Below are positions 25,893 through 36,327 of a DNA stretch of 64,000 bases, piece by piece. The position numbers and the translations under genes are program-made. Origin of the DNA: Marixanthomonas ophiurae (lineage in GTDB: Bacteria > Bacteroidota > Bacteroidia > Flavobacteriales > Flavobacteriaceae); NCBI RefSeq assembly GCF_003413745.1, contig NZ_QVID01000001.1:1364001-1428000 (forward strand). The letters are read 5' to 3'. The notes beneath the pieces were generated by a model that saw only the letters and a list, made by a program, of their open reading frames with translations, was not told the origin of the DNA and made no database searches. The stretch's first letter is position 1; the number at the start of each line of letters is the position of its first letter.

Positions 25893-26438
25893 ATGAAAAA
25901 ACACATATTCCTATCCGTTTTATTAGTGGTAATCACTTTAGTCTCTTGTGCAGATAACAAGAAAAAAACCGAACCAGAAATTAAAACAGTCGATACAAAA
26001 GCTGAAAGCAAAACCTATGTAGCTGCTAAAACCGATGCTGAGTTTAAAGATGAAAAAACAGCAGGCGTATTTAAACAATACGTAAAATTAAAAACAGCAT
26101 TAGTTAATACAAATGCAGAAAAAGCATCTCAAGAAGCTTCTAATTTAATGACTTCTTTTGCCAATGTGGGAGTGGATAACGTAGCTTTGCAAGCTGCCCA
26201 AAATATTGTAGAAAGCAATGACATTAAAGAGCAACGTACCGCTTTTGTTGCTGTTACTACTGAAGTTGAAAAGATGATGGAGGATGCTCTATCTTCGGGA
26301 ACAATTTATAAACAGTATTGCCCAATGGCTTTTAATAATAAAGGGGCATTTTGGCTAAGTGAAAGCAAAGATATTATGAATCCTTATTTTGGTGATAAAA
26401 TGCTAAAATGTGGACGTGTTGATGCGGAAATACAATAA
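25893..26438 (+). CDS. DUF3347 lipoprotein, possibly copper-related
   Basis: A 181-residue lipoprotein: signal MKKHIFLSVLLVVITLVSC, a Lys/Glu-rich linker, then a helical DUF3347 domain ending in YKQYCPMAFNNKGAFWL and NPYFGDKMLKCG. This Cys-Pro-Met and Met-Leu-Lys-Cys-Gly arrangement is the family signature; the domain is often fused or adjacent to CusB-type efflux adaptors, where it may bind copper. Here no efflux genes are adjacent, so a metal role is only inferred. ATG 25893 is preferred over an in-frame TTG 15 bases upstream. Confidence 0.8.
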   Translation: MKKHIFLSVLLVVITLVSCADNKKKTEPEIKTVDTKAESKTYVAAKTDAEFKDEKTAGVFKQYVKLKTALVNTNAEKASQEASNLMTSFANVGVDNVALQAAQNIVESNDIKEQRTAFVAVTTEVEKMMEDALSSGTIYKQYCPMAFNNKGAFWLSESKDIMNPYFGDKMLKCGRVDAEIQ

Positions 26439-26512
26439 AGAATTTTAGTAATACTTGTAATTTTAGGGTACACATCCTGAAAAAAATTCCAAACTTTTCA
26501 GAAAAATTAAAT

Positions 26513-27352
26513 ATGAAAAAAATAGGTGTAACGCTACTTTTTACAATTAGTTTAATAGCGTGCTCAAACCCCAAAAAAGAAAATAAAGTAAATTGGCAAC
26601 CCCTAAAAACTGTACAGTTGGAAGGAGTTAGCCCCTTGGGAATTGCAGAGATAAGCAATACACTGTGGGTAAGTGATGGGGTTGGTAACCGCATTGTTTC
26701 CATTGCTGAAAAAAACGAATCAGTTCGTATTTTAGATTCTTTTAGCCGCCCAATGCATATCGCCACAGATGGAAAGTACTTATTTGTTCCGGAATTTAAT
26801 GCAAACCGTGTTAAAATAACCTCAGGAGCAGATCAATCTATTATACCTGTGGGTGATTCACTTGCTGGTCCTTCTGCTGTTGCAATATTTGAAAACCAAA
26901 TGGCAGTTTCATATTTTAAAGGGAATCAAGTGCTTTTTACGAGTGACGGTAAAAACTGGATTCATATAGGAGAACATGCTACTGAAAACAAGGCATTAAA
27001 CCAACCAACTGATGTGCAGATCACAAAAGACAGCATCTGGGTTGCTGATGGGTATAATAATAGGGTGCAGATTTACGATAAAAAAGGAAAGCTACTTAGC
27101 ACAATTGGGGAGAAAGAAAATATCAATGTGGCAATGGGACTTTTTGTTTCAGAAAAAGAACTGTTTGTAACCGATTTTGAAAACGATAGAGTTTTAATTT
27201 ATAATCACGAGGGAAAATTGCTTCAAGAACTTTCAAAAGATATAAAAAGTCCTTCAGATGTATATCTCAGAAACGAGAACCTCTATATACTGAATTACTT
27301 GGCAAGTAGTTTGGTTATCTATGAAAAGGGAAACTCTTCAGTAGAAAAATAA
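26513..27352 (+). CDS. NHL-repeat-like beta-propeller lipoprotein
   Basis: A 279-residue lipoprotein (signal with LIAC, Cys at about residue 17). The mature part consists of about five to six blades with NHL-type phrases: LWVSDGVGNRIVSI, LFVPEFNANRVKI, IWVADGYNNRVQIYDKKGKLL and LFVTDFENDRVLIYNHEGKLL. Such propellers mostly bind proteins or ligands; no catalytic residues can be assigned. It lies 74 bases behind the DUF3347 gene and may share its transcript. Confidence 0.78.
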   Translation: MKKIGVTLLFTISLIACSNPKKENKVNWQPLKTVQLEGVSPLGIAEISNTLWVSDGVGNRIVSIAEKNESVRILDSFSRPMHIATDGKYLFVPEFNANRVKITSGADQSIIPVGDSLAGPSAVAIFENQMAVSYFKGNQVLFTSDGKNWIHIGEHATENKALNQPTDVQITKDSIWVADGYNNRVQIYDKKGKLLSTIGEKENINVAMGLFVSEKELFVTDFENDRVLIYNHEGKLLQELSKDIKSPSDVYLRNENLYILNYLASSLVIYEKGNSSVEK

Positions 27353-27468
27353 TTCATTGCTTTTTTTACTAGAAAAATACTACAAAAATCTTTAGTTAAA
27401 TTTTAGCTAACGAAGTATCACGAATCGTTTTCTGACGTACATTTACTATGTTCTTAAATTAGAATACT

Positions 27469-27564
27469 ATGGGACAACAAAAGTCAAACAGTAAGCCAAT
27501 GCCTGCAAAGGCACAGCCTAAACAGGCTAAAAAGGCTCCACAGACTGCTGCTAAGAAGAAGTAA
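27469..27564 (+). CDS. Small basic Lys/Ala/Pro/Gln-rich protein (31 aa)
   Basis: An ATG at 27469 opens a 31-codon frame (MGQQKSNSKPMPAKAQ...) ending in KKK before TAA. Eleven of 31 residues are Lys, with no hydrophobic residue except Met and Ala, so it is soluble and likely disordered, perhaps nucleic-acid or ribosome binding. It has a terminator 50 bases downstream and sits in the otherwise gene-free stretch 27353-27762. Not recognised; the sequence composition is unlike random A/T-rich spacer. Confidence 0.5.
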   Translation: MGQQKSNSKPMPAKAQPKQAKKAPQTAAKKK

Positions 27565-27614
27565 TTTGTGGCTGGTTTATTTCGTATAAACCTTTATATT
27601 AAAACTTAATGAGG

Positions 27615-27647
27615 AAAGATCACCCTTAAAAAAGGTGGTTTTTATAT
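27615..27647 (+). terminator. Terminator after the small basic protein gene
   Basis: AAAGATCACC pairs with GGTGGTTTTT across a 9-base A-rich loop and is followed by a T-rich run. Direction fits the 31-codon gene. Confidence 0.65.
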
Positions 27648-27698
27648 TTTTAAGAAGAAGTAAAAAAGGATTAAAGAGTATAGAATATAGAGGAAAGA

Positions 27699-27730
27699 GA
27701 AAGGCCTTCAGTTAAAACTGAAGGCCTTTC
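27699..27730. terminator. Strong hairpin terminator of groES-groEL
   Basis: A perfect 15-base-pair stem (GAAAGGCCTTCAGTT / AACTGAAGGCCTTTC) with a 2-base loop, 33 bases after the groEL stop on the - strand. T runs on both flanks are short, so it may act in both directions or protect the mRNA end. Confidence 0.75.
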
Positions 27731-27762
27731 TAATAAATGACTTTATCTATGGCGATTCGCCA

Positions 27763-29418
<1,656 letters not shown>

Positions 29419-29487
29419 TTAAGCTTCCAAAATAAAGAAGCCTTGTATTATTAAACTTATATATTCTATTTTTTTGAGAAAAAACCT

Positions 29488-29763
29488 TTAAATAATTGCA
29501 AGAATATCATCCTCACGCATAATAAGATAATCTTTTCCTTCATACTTTAAATCAGTACCAGAGTACTTTCCGTAAAGTACGGTATCGCCTTTTTTTACAG
29601 TCATTTCGTGGTCTTTTTTGCCATTACCAACTGCTATTACGGTACCTCTTTGTGGTTTTTCTTTTGCAGAGTCTGGAATGATAATACCGCTTGAAGTTTT
29701 AGTTTCTGCCTCTTGTGGCTCTACCAAAACACGGTCTGAAAGGGGTTGAATTTTTACTGCCAT
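29488..29763 (-). CDS. groES: Co-chaperonin GroES (10 kDa)
   Basis: A 91-residue GroES lid subunit with [16 protein letters not shown] at the start, the mobile loop TSSGIIIPD (contact to GroEL) and the C-terminal [13 protein letters not shown]. First gene of the groES-groEL operon. No CIRCE element (TTAGCACTC-N9-GAGTGCTAA) occurs upstream; a different palindrome does. Confidence 0.97.
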   Translation of the reverse strand: MAVKIQPLSDRVLVEPQEAETKTSSGIIIPDSAKEKPQRGTVIAVGNGKKDHEMTVKKGDTVLYGKYSGTDLKYEGKDYLIMREDDILAII

Positions 29764-29811
29764 AATAAAATTTTAATTTTATATTTCCCACAAAAGTGGA
29801 AATCTTATTTG

Positions 29812-29827
29812 TTAAACTTAAGTTTAA
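29812..29827. promoter_or_regulatory. AT-rich palindrome upstream of groES
   Basis: TTAAACTTAAGTTTAA is a perfect 16-base palindrome 49 bases before the groES ATG. It could be an operator for heat-shock control, but perfect A/T palindromes of this length can also occur by chance in such DNA. Confidence 0.3.
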
Positions 29828-29888
29828 ATGTTGTTATTGCTAATAGGCAGAAACTATGCCACTGCATTTAAACTGACACATTGAAACA

Positions 29889-29920
29889 AAAAATGCCAGC
29901 TTGTCACAAGCTGGCATTTT
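29889..29920 (-). terminator. Terminator of the miaB-secG operon
   Basis: Stem AAAATGCCAGCTTG / CAAGCTGGCATTTT with a 3-base loop, followed on the - strand by a run of T. It lies 28 bases past the secG stop and ends the six-gene operon before the groES promoter. Confidence 0.88.
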
Positions 29921-29947
29921 CAATCAATGATTTAAAAAGAAACGCTT

Positions 29948-30286
29948 TTAGTTTCCTTGACCTGTAGTATCTGTATCTGTTGTAGTAGGATCTAACATTG
30001 GTGTTTCAATGGTCTCATCACCAAATGTATCGGTTGGTACGGCACCACTTCCACCCATAATTGGGATGTTACTCAAAAGGATTAAGGCTAGCAATACAAT
30101 GGCTAATGTCCATGTACTTTTATCTAAAAAGTCGGTTGTTTTTTTAACACCTCCCATTTGCTGGCCACCGCCACCGCCAAAGGTAGAGGATAATCCGCCT
30201 CCTTTAGGGTTTTGTACCATTACTACTACCACCAATAAAAAGGCGACAAAAATTATTAAAACTAAGAATATTGTAAACGTACTCAT
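29948..30286 (-). CDS. secG: Preprotein translocase subunit SecG
   Basis: A 112-residue SecG: two membrane helices (residues 3-21 and about 58-77) separated by the conserved VVMVQNPKGGGLSSTFGGGG loop. The C-terminal acidic/Thr-rich tail (PTTTDTDTTGQGN) is typical of Bacteroidota versions. It assists SecYE in protein export. It is the last gene of the miaB-secG operon; one base separates it from the TPR gene stop. Confidence 0.95.
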   Translation of the reverse strand: MSTFTIFLVLIIFVAFLLVVVVMVQNPKGGGLSSTFGGGGGQQMGGVKKTTDFLDKSTWTLAIVLLALILLSNIPIMGGSGAVPTDTFGDETIETPMLDPTTTDTDTTGQGN

Positions 30287-30287
30287 A

Positions 30288-31217
30288 TTATTGTGTATCT
30301 ATTATTTTTTCGATTGCACGAATTTGGTCTGCAAAGAAACCACTTTTTTCGGGATTTTTCAAAATTAATATTTTATATGCTTGTATGGCTTTTTTATAGT
30401 TTTTTTGTTGCAAATAAACTTTTGCTAAGGTCTCCGTCATTAAAGCGTCTGGCGTCTGGGTGTAGGGCTTTGCTAGGTTTGCTTTAGTTGTTTGTTGTTC
30501 GGCAGGTTTAATTTTTGGTTTATCCTGAATAAATTTTTCAATCATTTTAAACTTACGCTCTTGATCTGAAGAACGACTTTCTTGATTAATTTCTTCTGAA
30601 AAAGCATCTTTTCTTTCTTCAGTTTTAGACCTATCAATTGGGTTCGCTTTCGTCAATTTTAACCACTCACTAAAAGAATGTGTGTCCTTTTTGGTAAAAT
30701 CGAGAGGTTTGTCTATTTCTAAGGTTTCTTCTGCTTCGGTTTTCTCGTTTTTTGATTCTATTTTTTTTCGTTCTGAGGTTGAACTAGCTAATTGTTCTAC
30801 AGATCCCTGTTTCCGTTCAAAAAGGTCTGGATTTAAAATAGCTTCGGCCTTTTTCATTTCGGCTTTCATCTGGTTGTCCAATTCAATAGCTGTTTGTTCT
30901 GAAATGTTCTCTGAAACTACGTCAATTTCACTTACAGAAGAATCATGTTGTTGGATTAACTGAGAAATTTCATTTTGAGCGAATGTTTCCGAAGTAATAA
31001 ATTCAAACAAGATATCGCGATTTGTCGTATAAGCGGCCGTAACCTTTAAAGCATCGTTGTATAAAAAACTATTCTGACTTTTAAGTGCTTTTAGTTGTAA
31101 AGCCCGAGCACTTTGGAAATAGGGGTATTTTTTGATTACCATATCTAATTGTTCCATAGCCTCTTTATCTAAATGCTGAGGTTTTGAAAGTAAATCGGTA
31201 TAGTTTTTTGTGTTCAA
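30288..31217 (-). CDS. TPR-containing hypothetical protein
   Basis: A 309-residue cytoplasmic protein. The N-terminal 90 residues (KKYPYFQSARALQLKALK, ALKVTAAYTTNRDILFEFIT) form a conserved helical domain known from flavobacterial genomes next to lptE and secG. The middle is charged and variable, and the C-terminus holds one or two TPR-like helices (LAKVYLQQKNYKKAIQAYKIL). I choose a TTG start at 31217 (MNTKNYTDLL), 5 bases after the lptE stop; the ATG at 31271 would overlap lptE by 50 bases and add 18 residues with no domain. Function unknown. Confidence 0.72.
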   Translation of the reverse strand: MNTKNYTDLLSKPQHLDKEAMEQLDMVIKKYPYFQSARALQLKALKSQNSFLYNDALKVTAAYTTNRDILFEFITSETFAQNEISQLIQQHDSSVSEIDVVSENISEQTAIELDNQMKAEMKKAEAILNPDLFERKQGSVEQLASSTSERKKIESKNEKTEAEETLEIDKPLDFTKKDTHSFSEWLKLTKANPIDRSKTEERKDAFSEEINQESRSSDQERKFKMIEKFIQDKPKIKPAEQQTTKANLAKPYTQTPDALMTETLAKVYLQQKNYKKAIQAYKILILKNPEKSGFFADQIRAIEKIIDTQ

Positions 31218-31221
31218 AATA

Positions 31222-31734
31222 TTACCAGTTTGCGAGCGATTTATTAAAAATATCTTGGGTGATGCGTTCAAAAATTACATTGAGGGCATCGTCTAAGGCT
31301 GAGCCTGTTAATTGAGCGGCACCATCATAGTCAAAGTAAAAAGAGAATCGTTGCTCAAAATCTTTTTCTTCGTCATCAGAATTATAAAAGCGAACATTAA
31401 CGGCAACAGTTAATCGGTTTTGCGCTGCTGTACTTTGCGAAGTTGCTGTAATGGGAGCGATGTAATATTCTACAATTTCGCCTTCATAAGCCAAATCGCC
31501 GTTGTTGTTAACCAAGTCTAGACTTGTTTGGTTTAATAATAAATCTTGTAGTTGAATAGTGAAATCGCGAGCTATTCCTGGTTCAACAATAGGTGCGTTA
31601 TTTTGAAATAAATTTACTTGAAAAGTTTTGGTTTGTGAATAATCAATATCGGCGCCAGTAAACGAATACGCACTGCAACCTTGCAGCAAGACCGCAACCA
31701 CACTAATTAATAAAAGTTGTTTCAATTTTTTCAT
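31222..31734 (-). CDS. lptE: LptE-family LPS-assembly lipoprotein
   Basis: A 170-residue lipoprotein: signal MKKLKQLLLISVVAVLLQGC, then the family start SAYSFTGADIDYSQTKTFQV and beta strands with a central QLQDLLLNQTSLDLV helix. LptE plugs the LptD barrel that inserts lipopolysaccharide in the outer membrane. It lies 20 bases after the sigma-54 activator gene, the usual gene order in flavobacteria. Confidence 0.88.
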   Translation of the reverse strand: MKKLKQLLLISVVAVLLQGCSAYSFTGADIDYSQTKTFQVNLFQNNAPIVEPGIARDFTIQLQDLLLNQTSLDLVNNNGDLAYEGEIVEYYIAPITATSQSTAAQNRLTVAVNVRFYNSDDEEKDFEQRFSFYFDYDGAAQLTGSALDDALNVIFERITQDIFNKSLANW

Positions 31735-31754
31735 ACTAAAAATGGCTGCTTTAA

Positions 31755-33047
31755 TTATAAATTATACTGCTTAATCTTCCTATAAAGTGTACGTTCTGAA
31801 ATTCCTAACTCTTCAGCGGCGTCTTTTCGTTTTCCACCGTATTTGTCCAAGGATTTTTTAATGAGTTCCAGCTCTTTATCTTGAAGGGAAAGGCTTTCTT
31901 CTTCTTGAATTTCTTCAGCAAAATCATACTTATCACTTCGCTTGCTTTCTTCGGAATCATTTTCTGAAGCTTTTGAGGGGATCCCCAATACTTCTATATC
32001 TGAAGCGTCTTCATCTTCATCTTCAACAATGGAAGCCAAATGTTCTTCGTGGTTGTTGTCTTCATCATAAATTTTATTGATTAGTGATGAATTCTCTTCC
32101 TTAACTTTACTAGCATTCCCACTCTTCATTAATTCTAACGTTAACTTTTTTAAATCGTTGACGTCACGTTGCATATCGAACAAAACCTTATACAGTATTT
32201 CTCGTTCGTTACTAAAGCTACTTTCCTGTTTTTTATTATTAATGACGGCAGGTAAATTACTGCCCACATCGGGTAAGTAGTTCTTTAGTGTCTCGTGTGA
32301 GATGGAACGTTCTTGTTCTAATACTGAAATTTGCTCGGCGATATTTCGAAGTTGTCTAATGTTTCCACCCCATCTGTATTTTAAAAGCAACCCTACGGCA
32401 TCGTCATCTAATCGTACTGTTGGCATTTTATATTTTTGAGCAAAATCTGACGCAAATTTTCTAAACAATAAATGAATGTCTTCTTTACGTTCGCGCAGTG
32501 GCGGAATATTGATTTCTACCGTACTTAAACGATAGTACAAATCTTCCCTGAATTTTTCTTTTTGAATGGCTTCAACCATTTTTACATTGGTGGCGGCTAC
32601 AATACGCACATCGGTCTTTTGTATTTTTGAAGAGCCTACTTTTAAAAACTCACCATTTTCCAATACTCTTAATAAGCGCACTTGAGTAGGTAGAGGTAGT
32701 TCGCCTACTTCATCTAAGAAAATAGTACCTCCATCAGCTACTTCAAAATAACCGTTACGAGTTGCTGTGGCTCCCGTAAAGGCTCCCTTTTCGTGACCAA
32801 ATAATTCGCTGTCTATCGTTCCTTCAGGGATAGCACCACAGTTTACTGCTATGTATTTTCCATGTTTCCTATGCGAAAGCGCGTGGATTATTTTTGGAAT
32901 ACTCTCTTTACCCACACCACTTTCACCGGTTACCAATACCGAAATATCGGTCGGGGCAACCTGAATGGCTTTTTCTATCGCACGATTTAATTTTGGGTCA
33001 TCCCCAATAATTCCGAACCGTTGTTTAGTTGCTTGTATACTTTCCAT
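31755..33047 (-). CDS. Sigma-54-type AAA+ activator without receiver domain
   Basis: A 430-residue regulator. The AAA+ domain starts almost at once: Walker A GESGVGKE (41-48), the sigma-54-contacting GAFTGA loop (88-93), Walker B FLDEVGEL (110-117) and the RLSTVEINIPPLRERKEDI sensor region. A linker rich in Glu/Asp/Ser follows, and a Fis-type helix-turn-helix ends the protein (GKRKDAAEELGISERTLYRKI). No N-terminal sensory domain exists, so the signal input is unclear. It is placed inside the miaB-lptE-secG operon. The intact GAFTGA suggests it works with RpoN. Confidence 0.9.
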   Translation of the reverse strand: MESIQATKQRFGIIGDDPKLNRAIEKAIQVAPTDISVLVTGESGVGKESIPKIIHALSHRKHGKYIAVNCGAIPEGTIDSELFGHEKGAFTGATATRNGYFEVADGGTIFLDEVGELPLPTQVRLLRVLENGEFLKVGSSKIQKTDVRIVAATNVKMVEAIQKEKFREDLYYRLSTVEINIPPLRERKEDIHLLFRKFASDFAQKYKMPTVRLDDDAVGLLLKYRWGGNIRQLRNIAEQISVLEQERSISHETLKNYLPDVGSNLPAVINNKKQESSFSNEREILYKVLFDMQRDVNDLKKLTLELMKSGNASKVKEENSSLINKIYDEDNNHEEHLASIVEDEDEDASDIEVLGIPSKASENDSEESKRSDKYDFAEEIQEEESLSLQDKELELIKKSLDKYGGKRKDAAEELGISERTLYRKIKQYNL

Positions 33048-33082
33048 ATCTCCTTCCCATAAAAACGGGAATCTATTTTAAT

Positions 33083-33964
33083 TTAGTAATATTCGTAGCT
33101 CCCTTGGGTTTGCAAAACACCGTTTAATTCTGTCTCGGAATTCACGGGATAACTAGCGTTGTTATAGTCATAAGAGCTAGTAATTATATAGTTTTCTGAA
33201 GGGTCGCTGCTTATAAGTATTGTTTTTGTAACGTTATTGGGTGAAAAGAATAATGAATGACTTGATAATAATCCACCATCTCTTTTAACTATATTAAAGT
33301 AAAAGTTGTGAAACTCGTTATAAAAAGGATTGGTTTTCCCGTCATATTCATACTCATAGTTTTTTTTACTTTTGAAATATGCTGTGGATTGCTTTATTTC
33401 GGAAATATTTGAAGCATCATCGTGAATTATAAGCTCATCTCTTACAATTCCAAGGTCAGCGATATATTTTGTTGAGGTTAAAACTCTATTATTATTGAAA
33501 TGAAATTCTTTTTTTTCCTGACCAGGAGTATACCATTGTGCAGTAATTTGGTTGGTTTGATATGTGAATTTTATCGAATCTTCAACCACTCCGTCATTAT
33601 TTTCATCTATGTATATTTTTTGAAGTTTATTTTCAGAATTATAAAAATAACTTTCAACAATATCAATAGGTTGGTTTAAGTACTTTCGGGACTTTTTTGT
33701 TACTTCTCCCAGATCGTTATAGGTATATTCCCAAGTTTTATCACCAAAAACATCTATTATATGGTCTTTAGTTTTTTTTCCGTTTTCGTCAAAAAAATAT
33801 TCAATCATATTCCCGTTTGGAGTGCCGTTTCCGTCGAATATTATCTCAGTATACTTTTTAATCTTGAATTCTACATTTTGCTCTTCAGGTTCTGGGTTTT
33901 CATCGTCACTGGAGCACGCCAATAAGAATAAACTTGCTGTAAATAGAAATATAAAATGTTTCAT
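33083..33964 (-). CDS. Hypothetical lipoprotein with YD-like repeats
   Basis: A 293-residue lipoprotein (signal ending FLLAC, Cys at residue 17, then the acidic DDENPEPEEQN stretch typical of surface lipoproteins in this phylum). The mature part has several short repeats of the type WEYTYNDLGEVTKKSRKY and YFYNSENKLQKIYID, reminiscent of RHS/YD strands that form a beta shell. Function unknown. It lies 3 bases behind miaB and 35 bases before the sigma-54 activator; as a family-variable gene within a conserved operon it may be a later insertion. Confidence 0.7.
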   Translation of the reverse strand: MKHFIFLFTASLFLLACSSDDENPEPEEQNVEFKIKKYTEIIFDGNGTPNGNMIEYFFDENGKKTKDHIIDVFGDKTWEYTYNDLGEVTKKSRKYLNQPIDIVESYFYNSENKLQKIYIDENNDGVVEDSIKFTYQTNQITAQWYTPGQEKKEFHFNNNRVLTSTKYIADLGIVRDELIIHDDASNISEIKQSTAYFKSKKNYEYEYDGKTNPFYNEFHNFYFNIVKRDGGLLSSHSLFFSPNNVTKTILISSDPSENYIITSSYDYNNASYPVNSETELNGVLQTQGSYEYY

Positions 33965-33967
33965 AAT

Positions 33968-35416
33968 TTAATTATTTTCTGAATACCCAACTGCTTCCCC
34001 AATTAGGGTAGCTGTAGTGCAATCGTTAATTTTTACATTCACAAAATCACCTACTTTATAGTGTTCTTTCGGGAAAACCGCTACCGTATTATGCTGTGTA
34101 CGCCCGCTCCATTCGCGATCACTCTTTTTAGACTCTTTTTCAATCAATACTTCTACCGTTTTACCTAAAAATTGTTTGGTGCGATAGGCACTGTGTTGTT
34201 GCTGTAGGGCTACAATTTCAGTCAACCTAAGCTTTTTTGTTTCTTCTGGGACATCGTCTTCAAATTTACGAGCAGCCATTGTACCTGGACGTTCGGAATA
34301 TTTATACATATAACCAAAACCATATTTTACGTTTTCCATTAAAGTTAACGTATCCTGATGATCTTGTTCCGTTTCTGTAGGGAAACCGATTATCATATCT
34401 TGCGAAATATAACAATCTGGAATAACTTTACGAATGGTATTTATTAACTCAAAATACTCTTCGCGTGTGTGCAGGCGATTCATTTCTTTTAAAATACGGT
34501 TGCTGCCACTTTGTACAGGAAGGTGAATGTGGTTGCAGATATTTTTATGTTTTACCATACTGTGTAAAACATCTTCGGTCATATCTTGCGGATTGCTAGT
34601 TGAAAATCGCACGCGCATTTTAGGCTGAGCCGTTGCAACCAACTCTAATAACCCTGCAAAGTTAGTGGCTGTTGCTTTTTGCATTTCCGAAGCATTTTTA
34701 AAATCTTTTTTCAATCCGCCGCCGTACCATAAATAGCTGTCTACGTTTTGTCCTAAAAGTGTAATTTCTTTGTAACCTTTTTCGGCTAAATCGTTTACTT
34801 CTTTTAGAATACTTTGTGGATTCCGGCTACGTTCGCGACCTCTTGTAAAAGGAACCACACAAAATGTGCACATATTATCACAACCTCTAGTAATGCTTAC
34901 TAAAGCAGTTACCCCATTACTGCCCAAACGTACAGGCGAAACATCGCCATAGGTTTCCTCTTTACTTAAAACTACATTTACTGCATCACGACCGGCCTCT
35001 ACTTCTTCAATTAAATTGGGAAGGTCTTTGTAAGCATCGGGACCTACAACCATATCCACGATTTTTTCTTCTTCCAGAAATTTACTTTTTAAGCGTTCGG
35101 CCATACAACCTAATACACCTACTTTCATTTTCGGATTCTCGCGTTTTACAGCGTTGTATTTTTCAAGGCGTTTTCTAACGGTCTGTTCGGCTTTATCCCG
35201 AATGGAACACGTATTTACCAACACTAAGTCGGCTTCTTCCAGCTTTTGTGTGGTGTTGAATCCTTCTTTGGCAAGAATAGAAGCTACAATCTCACTATCG
35301 CTAAAGTTCATTTGGCAGCCATAGCTTTCAATATAAAGTTTACGAGCGTTTTCTTTTTTAGGTTCTAGTACTAACGCGTCGCCTTGTATGTTTTCATCAA
35401 TGATTTTCTCTTCCAT
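33968..35416 (-). CDS. miaB: tRNA-2-methylthio-N6-isopentenyladenosine synthase MiaB
   Basis: A 482-residue radical-SAM methylthiotransferase. The N-terminal UPF0004 domain carries the three Cys of the second cluster (YGCQMN, VNTCSIR, LGCMAE), the radical SAM core has [13 protein letters not shown] (CxxxCxxC), and the C-terminal TRAM domain holds [14 protein letters not shown]. It modifies A37 of tRNAs reading U-starting codons. It is first in the operon and has a good promoter. Confidence 0.97.
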   Translation of the reverse strand: MEEKIIDENIQGDALVLEPKKENARKLYIESYGCQMNFSDSEIVASILAKEGFNTTQKLEEADLVLVNTCSIRDKAEQTVRKRLEKYNAVKRENPKMKVGVLGCMAERLKSKFLEEEKIVDMVVGPDAYKDLPNLIEEVEAGRDAVNVVLSKEETYGDVSPVRLGSNGVTALVSITRGCDNMCTFCVVPFTRGRERSRNPQSILKEVNDLAEKGYKEITLLGQNVDSYLWYGGGLKKDFKNASEMQKATATNFAGLLELVATAQPKMRVRFSTSNPQDMTEDVLHSMVKHKNICNHIHLPVQSGSNRILKEMNRLHTREEYFELINTIRKVIPDCYISQDMIIGFPTETEQDHQDTLTLMENVKYGFGYMYKYSERPGTMAARKFEDDVPEETKKLRLTEIVALQQQHSAYRTKQFLGKTVEVLIEKESKKSDREWSGRTQHNTVAVFPKEHYKVGDFVNVKINDCTTATLIGEAVGYSENN

Positions 35417-35462
35417 AGTTCAATCTAAATAATATGAATTGTTGTAAGAAACAATTGGATTG

Positions 35463-35496
35463 CAAAGATACAATTAAAAACCTGTTCGTGCCAAAA
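35463..35496 (-). promoter_or_regulatory. Promoter of the miaB-secG operon
   Basis: On the - strand: TTTTG (35496-35492), a 21-base spacer, exact TATCTTTG (35470-35463). The ATG at 35416 leaves a leader of about 40 bases. Confidence 0.6.
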
Positions 35497-35550
35497 TGGC
35501 AGATTTCTTTTTTATAAATTTACAGTCTAAATTACTAAACTAACTAATAA

Positions 35551-36318
35551 ATGGAACATCCTATATTTCAAAAAATTGAACAAGCTGCTAAACCAGACTT
35601 TGGTAATATATTATCAAAAAGCTTCAACCTGTTTAAAAAAGTATGGATTGAGGGTACTGTGCATATTTTAATTGCACTCGCTATATCTATTCCGGTCATG
35701 ATTTTGGCTTATGTGCCGTTAGTTCCTATGATGATAAAAGAAAGTCAAATGTCCTACGGTCAAGAGTTCAATCCTTTTGTTGAATATTCTGTACCCGTTA
35801 TTATAGGTTATTTTCTTTTGTTGTTTGTCTTGATTTTTATTGCGCAAGTGTTCAATTATGGCATTTCTGCCCATCTTTATAAAGTGATACAAAAAGCCGA
35901 TACAGGTAAACCAATGGATATAGGCGGCTATTTTGTTTTTTTGAAAGGTAATTTCAGTAAACTATTTGTCTTGTCTTTGGCAGCTATGGGAGTTGCCGTT
36001 TTAGCTACGCTGCTATGTTATCTACCTCTGTTTTACGTGATGGTGCCTTTGCAGTTGCTAATTGTTATTTTTGCTTTTAACCCAGAATTGTCTGTTTCAG
36101 AAATAATTAAAGCTAGCTTTAAACTGGGTAATAAATTCTGGCTTATCATTTTCGGATTGATAATTATTTCAGGTTTAATTGCACAAGTAGGGATACTCCT
36201 TTGCTTTATAGGAATATTTGTAACTGCTTCCTTTGTGCACCTGCCTATGTATTATGTCTATAAAGATGCAATAGGGTTTGAAGGTAATCCATTACCTTCG
36301 GAAACAGCAACTATATAA
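35551..36318 (+). CDS. Hypothetical multi-pass membrane protein
   Basis: A 255-residue protein with about five hydrophobic segments (near 35-60, 85-110, 138-160, 160-178, 200-235), preceded by a 30-residue soluble N-terminus with FQKIEQAAKPDFGNILSKSFNLFKKVW. This start and the glycine-rich middle (DIGGYFVFLKGNFSKLF) resemble flavobacterial membrane proteins of unknown role, sometimes mislabelled as beta-carotene monooxygenases. No catalytic residues can be identified. Convergent with the pyrophosphatase gene. Confidence 0.7.
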   Translation: MEHPIFQKIEQAAKPDFGNILSKSFNLFKKVWIEGTVHILIALAISIPVMILAYVPLVPMMIKESQMSYGQEFNPFVEYSVPVIIGYFLLLFVLIFIAQVFNYGISAHLYKVIQKADTGKPMDIGGYFVFLKGNFSKLFVLSLAAMGVAVLATLLCYLPLFYVMVPLQLLIVIFAFNPELSVSEIIKASFKLGNKFWLIIFGLIIISGLIAQVGILLCFIGIFVTASFVHLPMYYVYKDAIGFEGNPLPSETATI

Positions 36319-36327
36319 CTAAGAAGA

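Noticed and set aside
29764-29880. CIRCE element upstream of groES
   Set aside because: The consensus TTAGCACTC-N9-GAGTGCTAA is absent; only an unrelated A/T palindrome is present.
31222-31271. ATG start of the TPR protein at 31271
   Set aside because: It overlaps lptE by 50 bases and adds residues with no domain similarity, while TTG 31217 follows the lptE stop by a few bases and begins the conserved domain.
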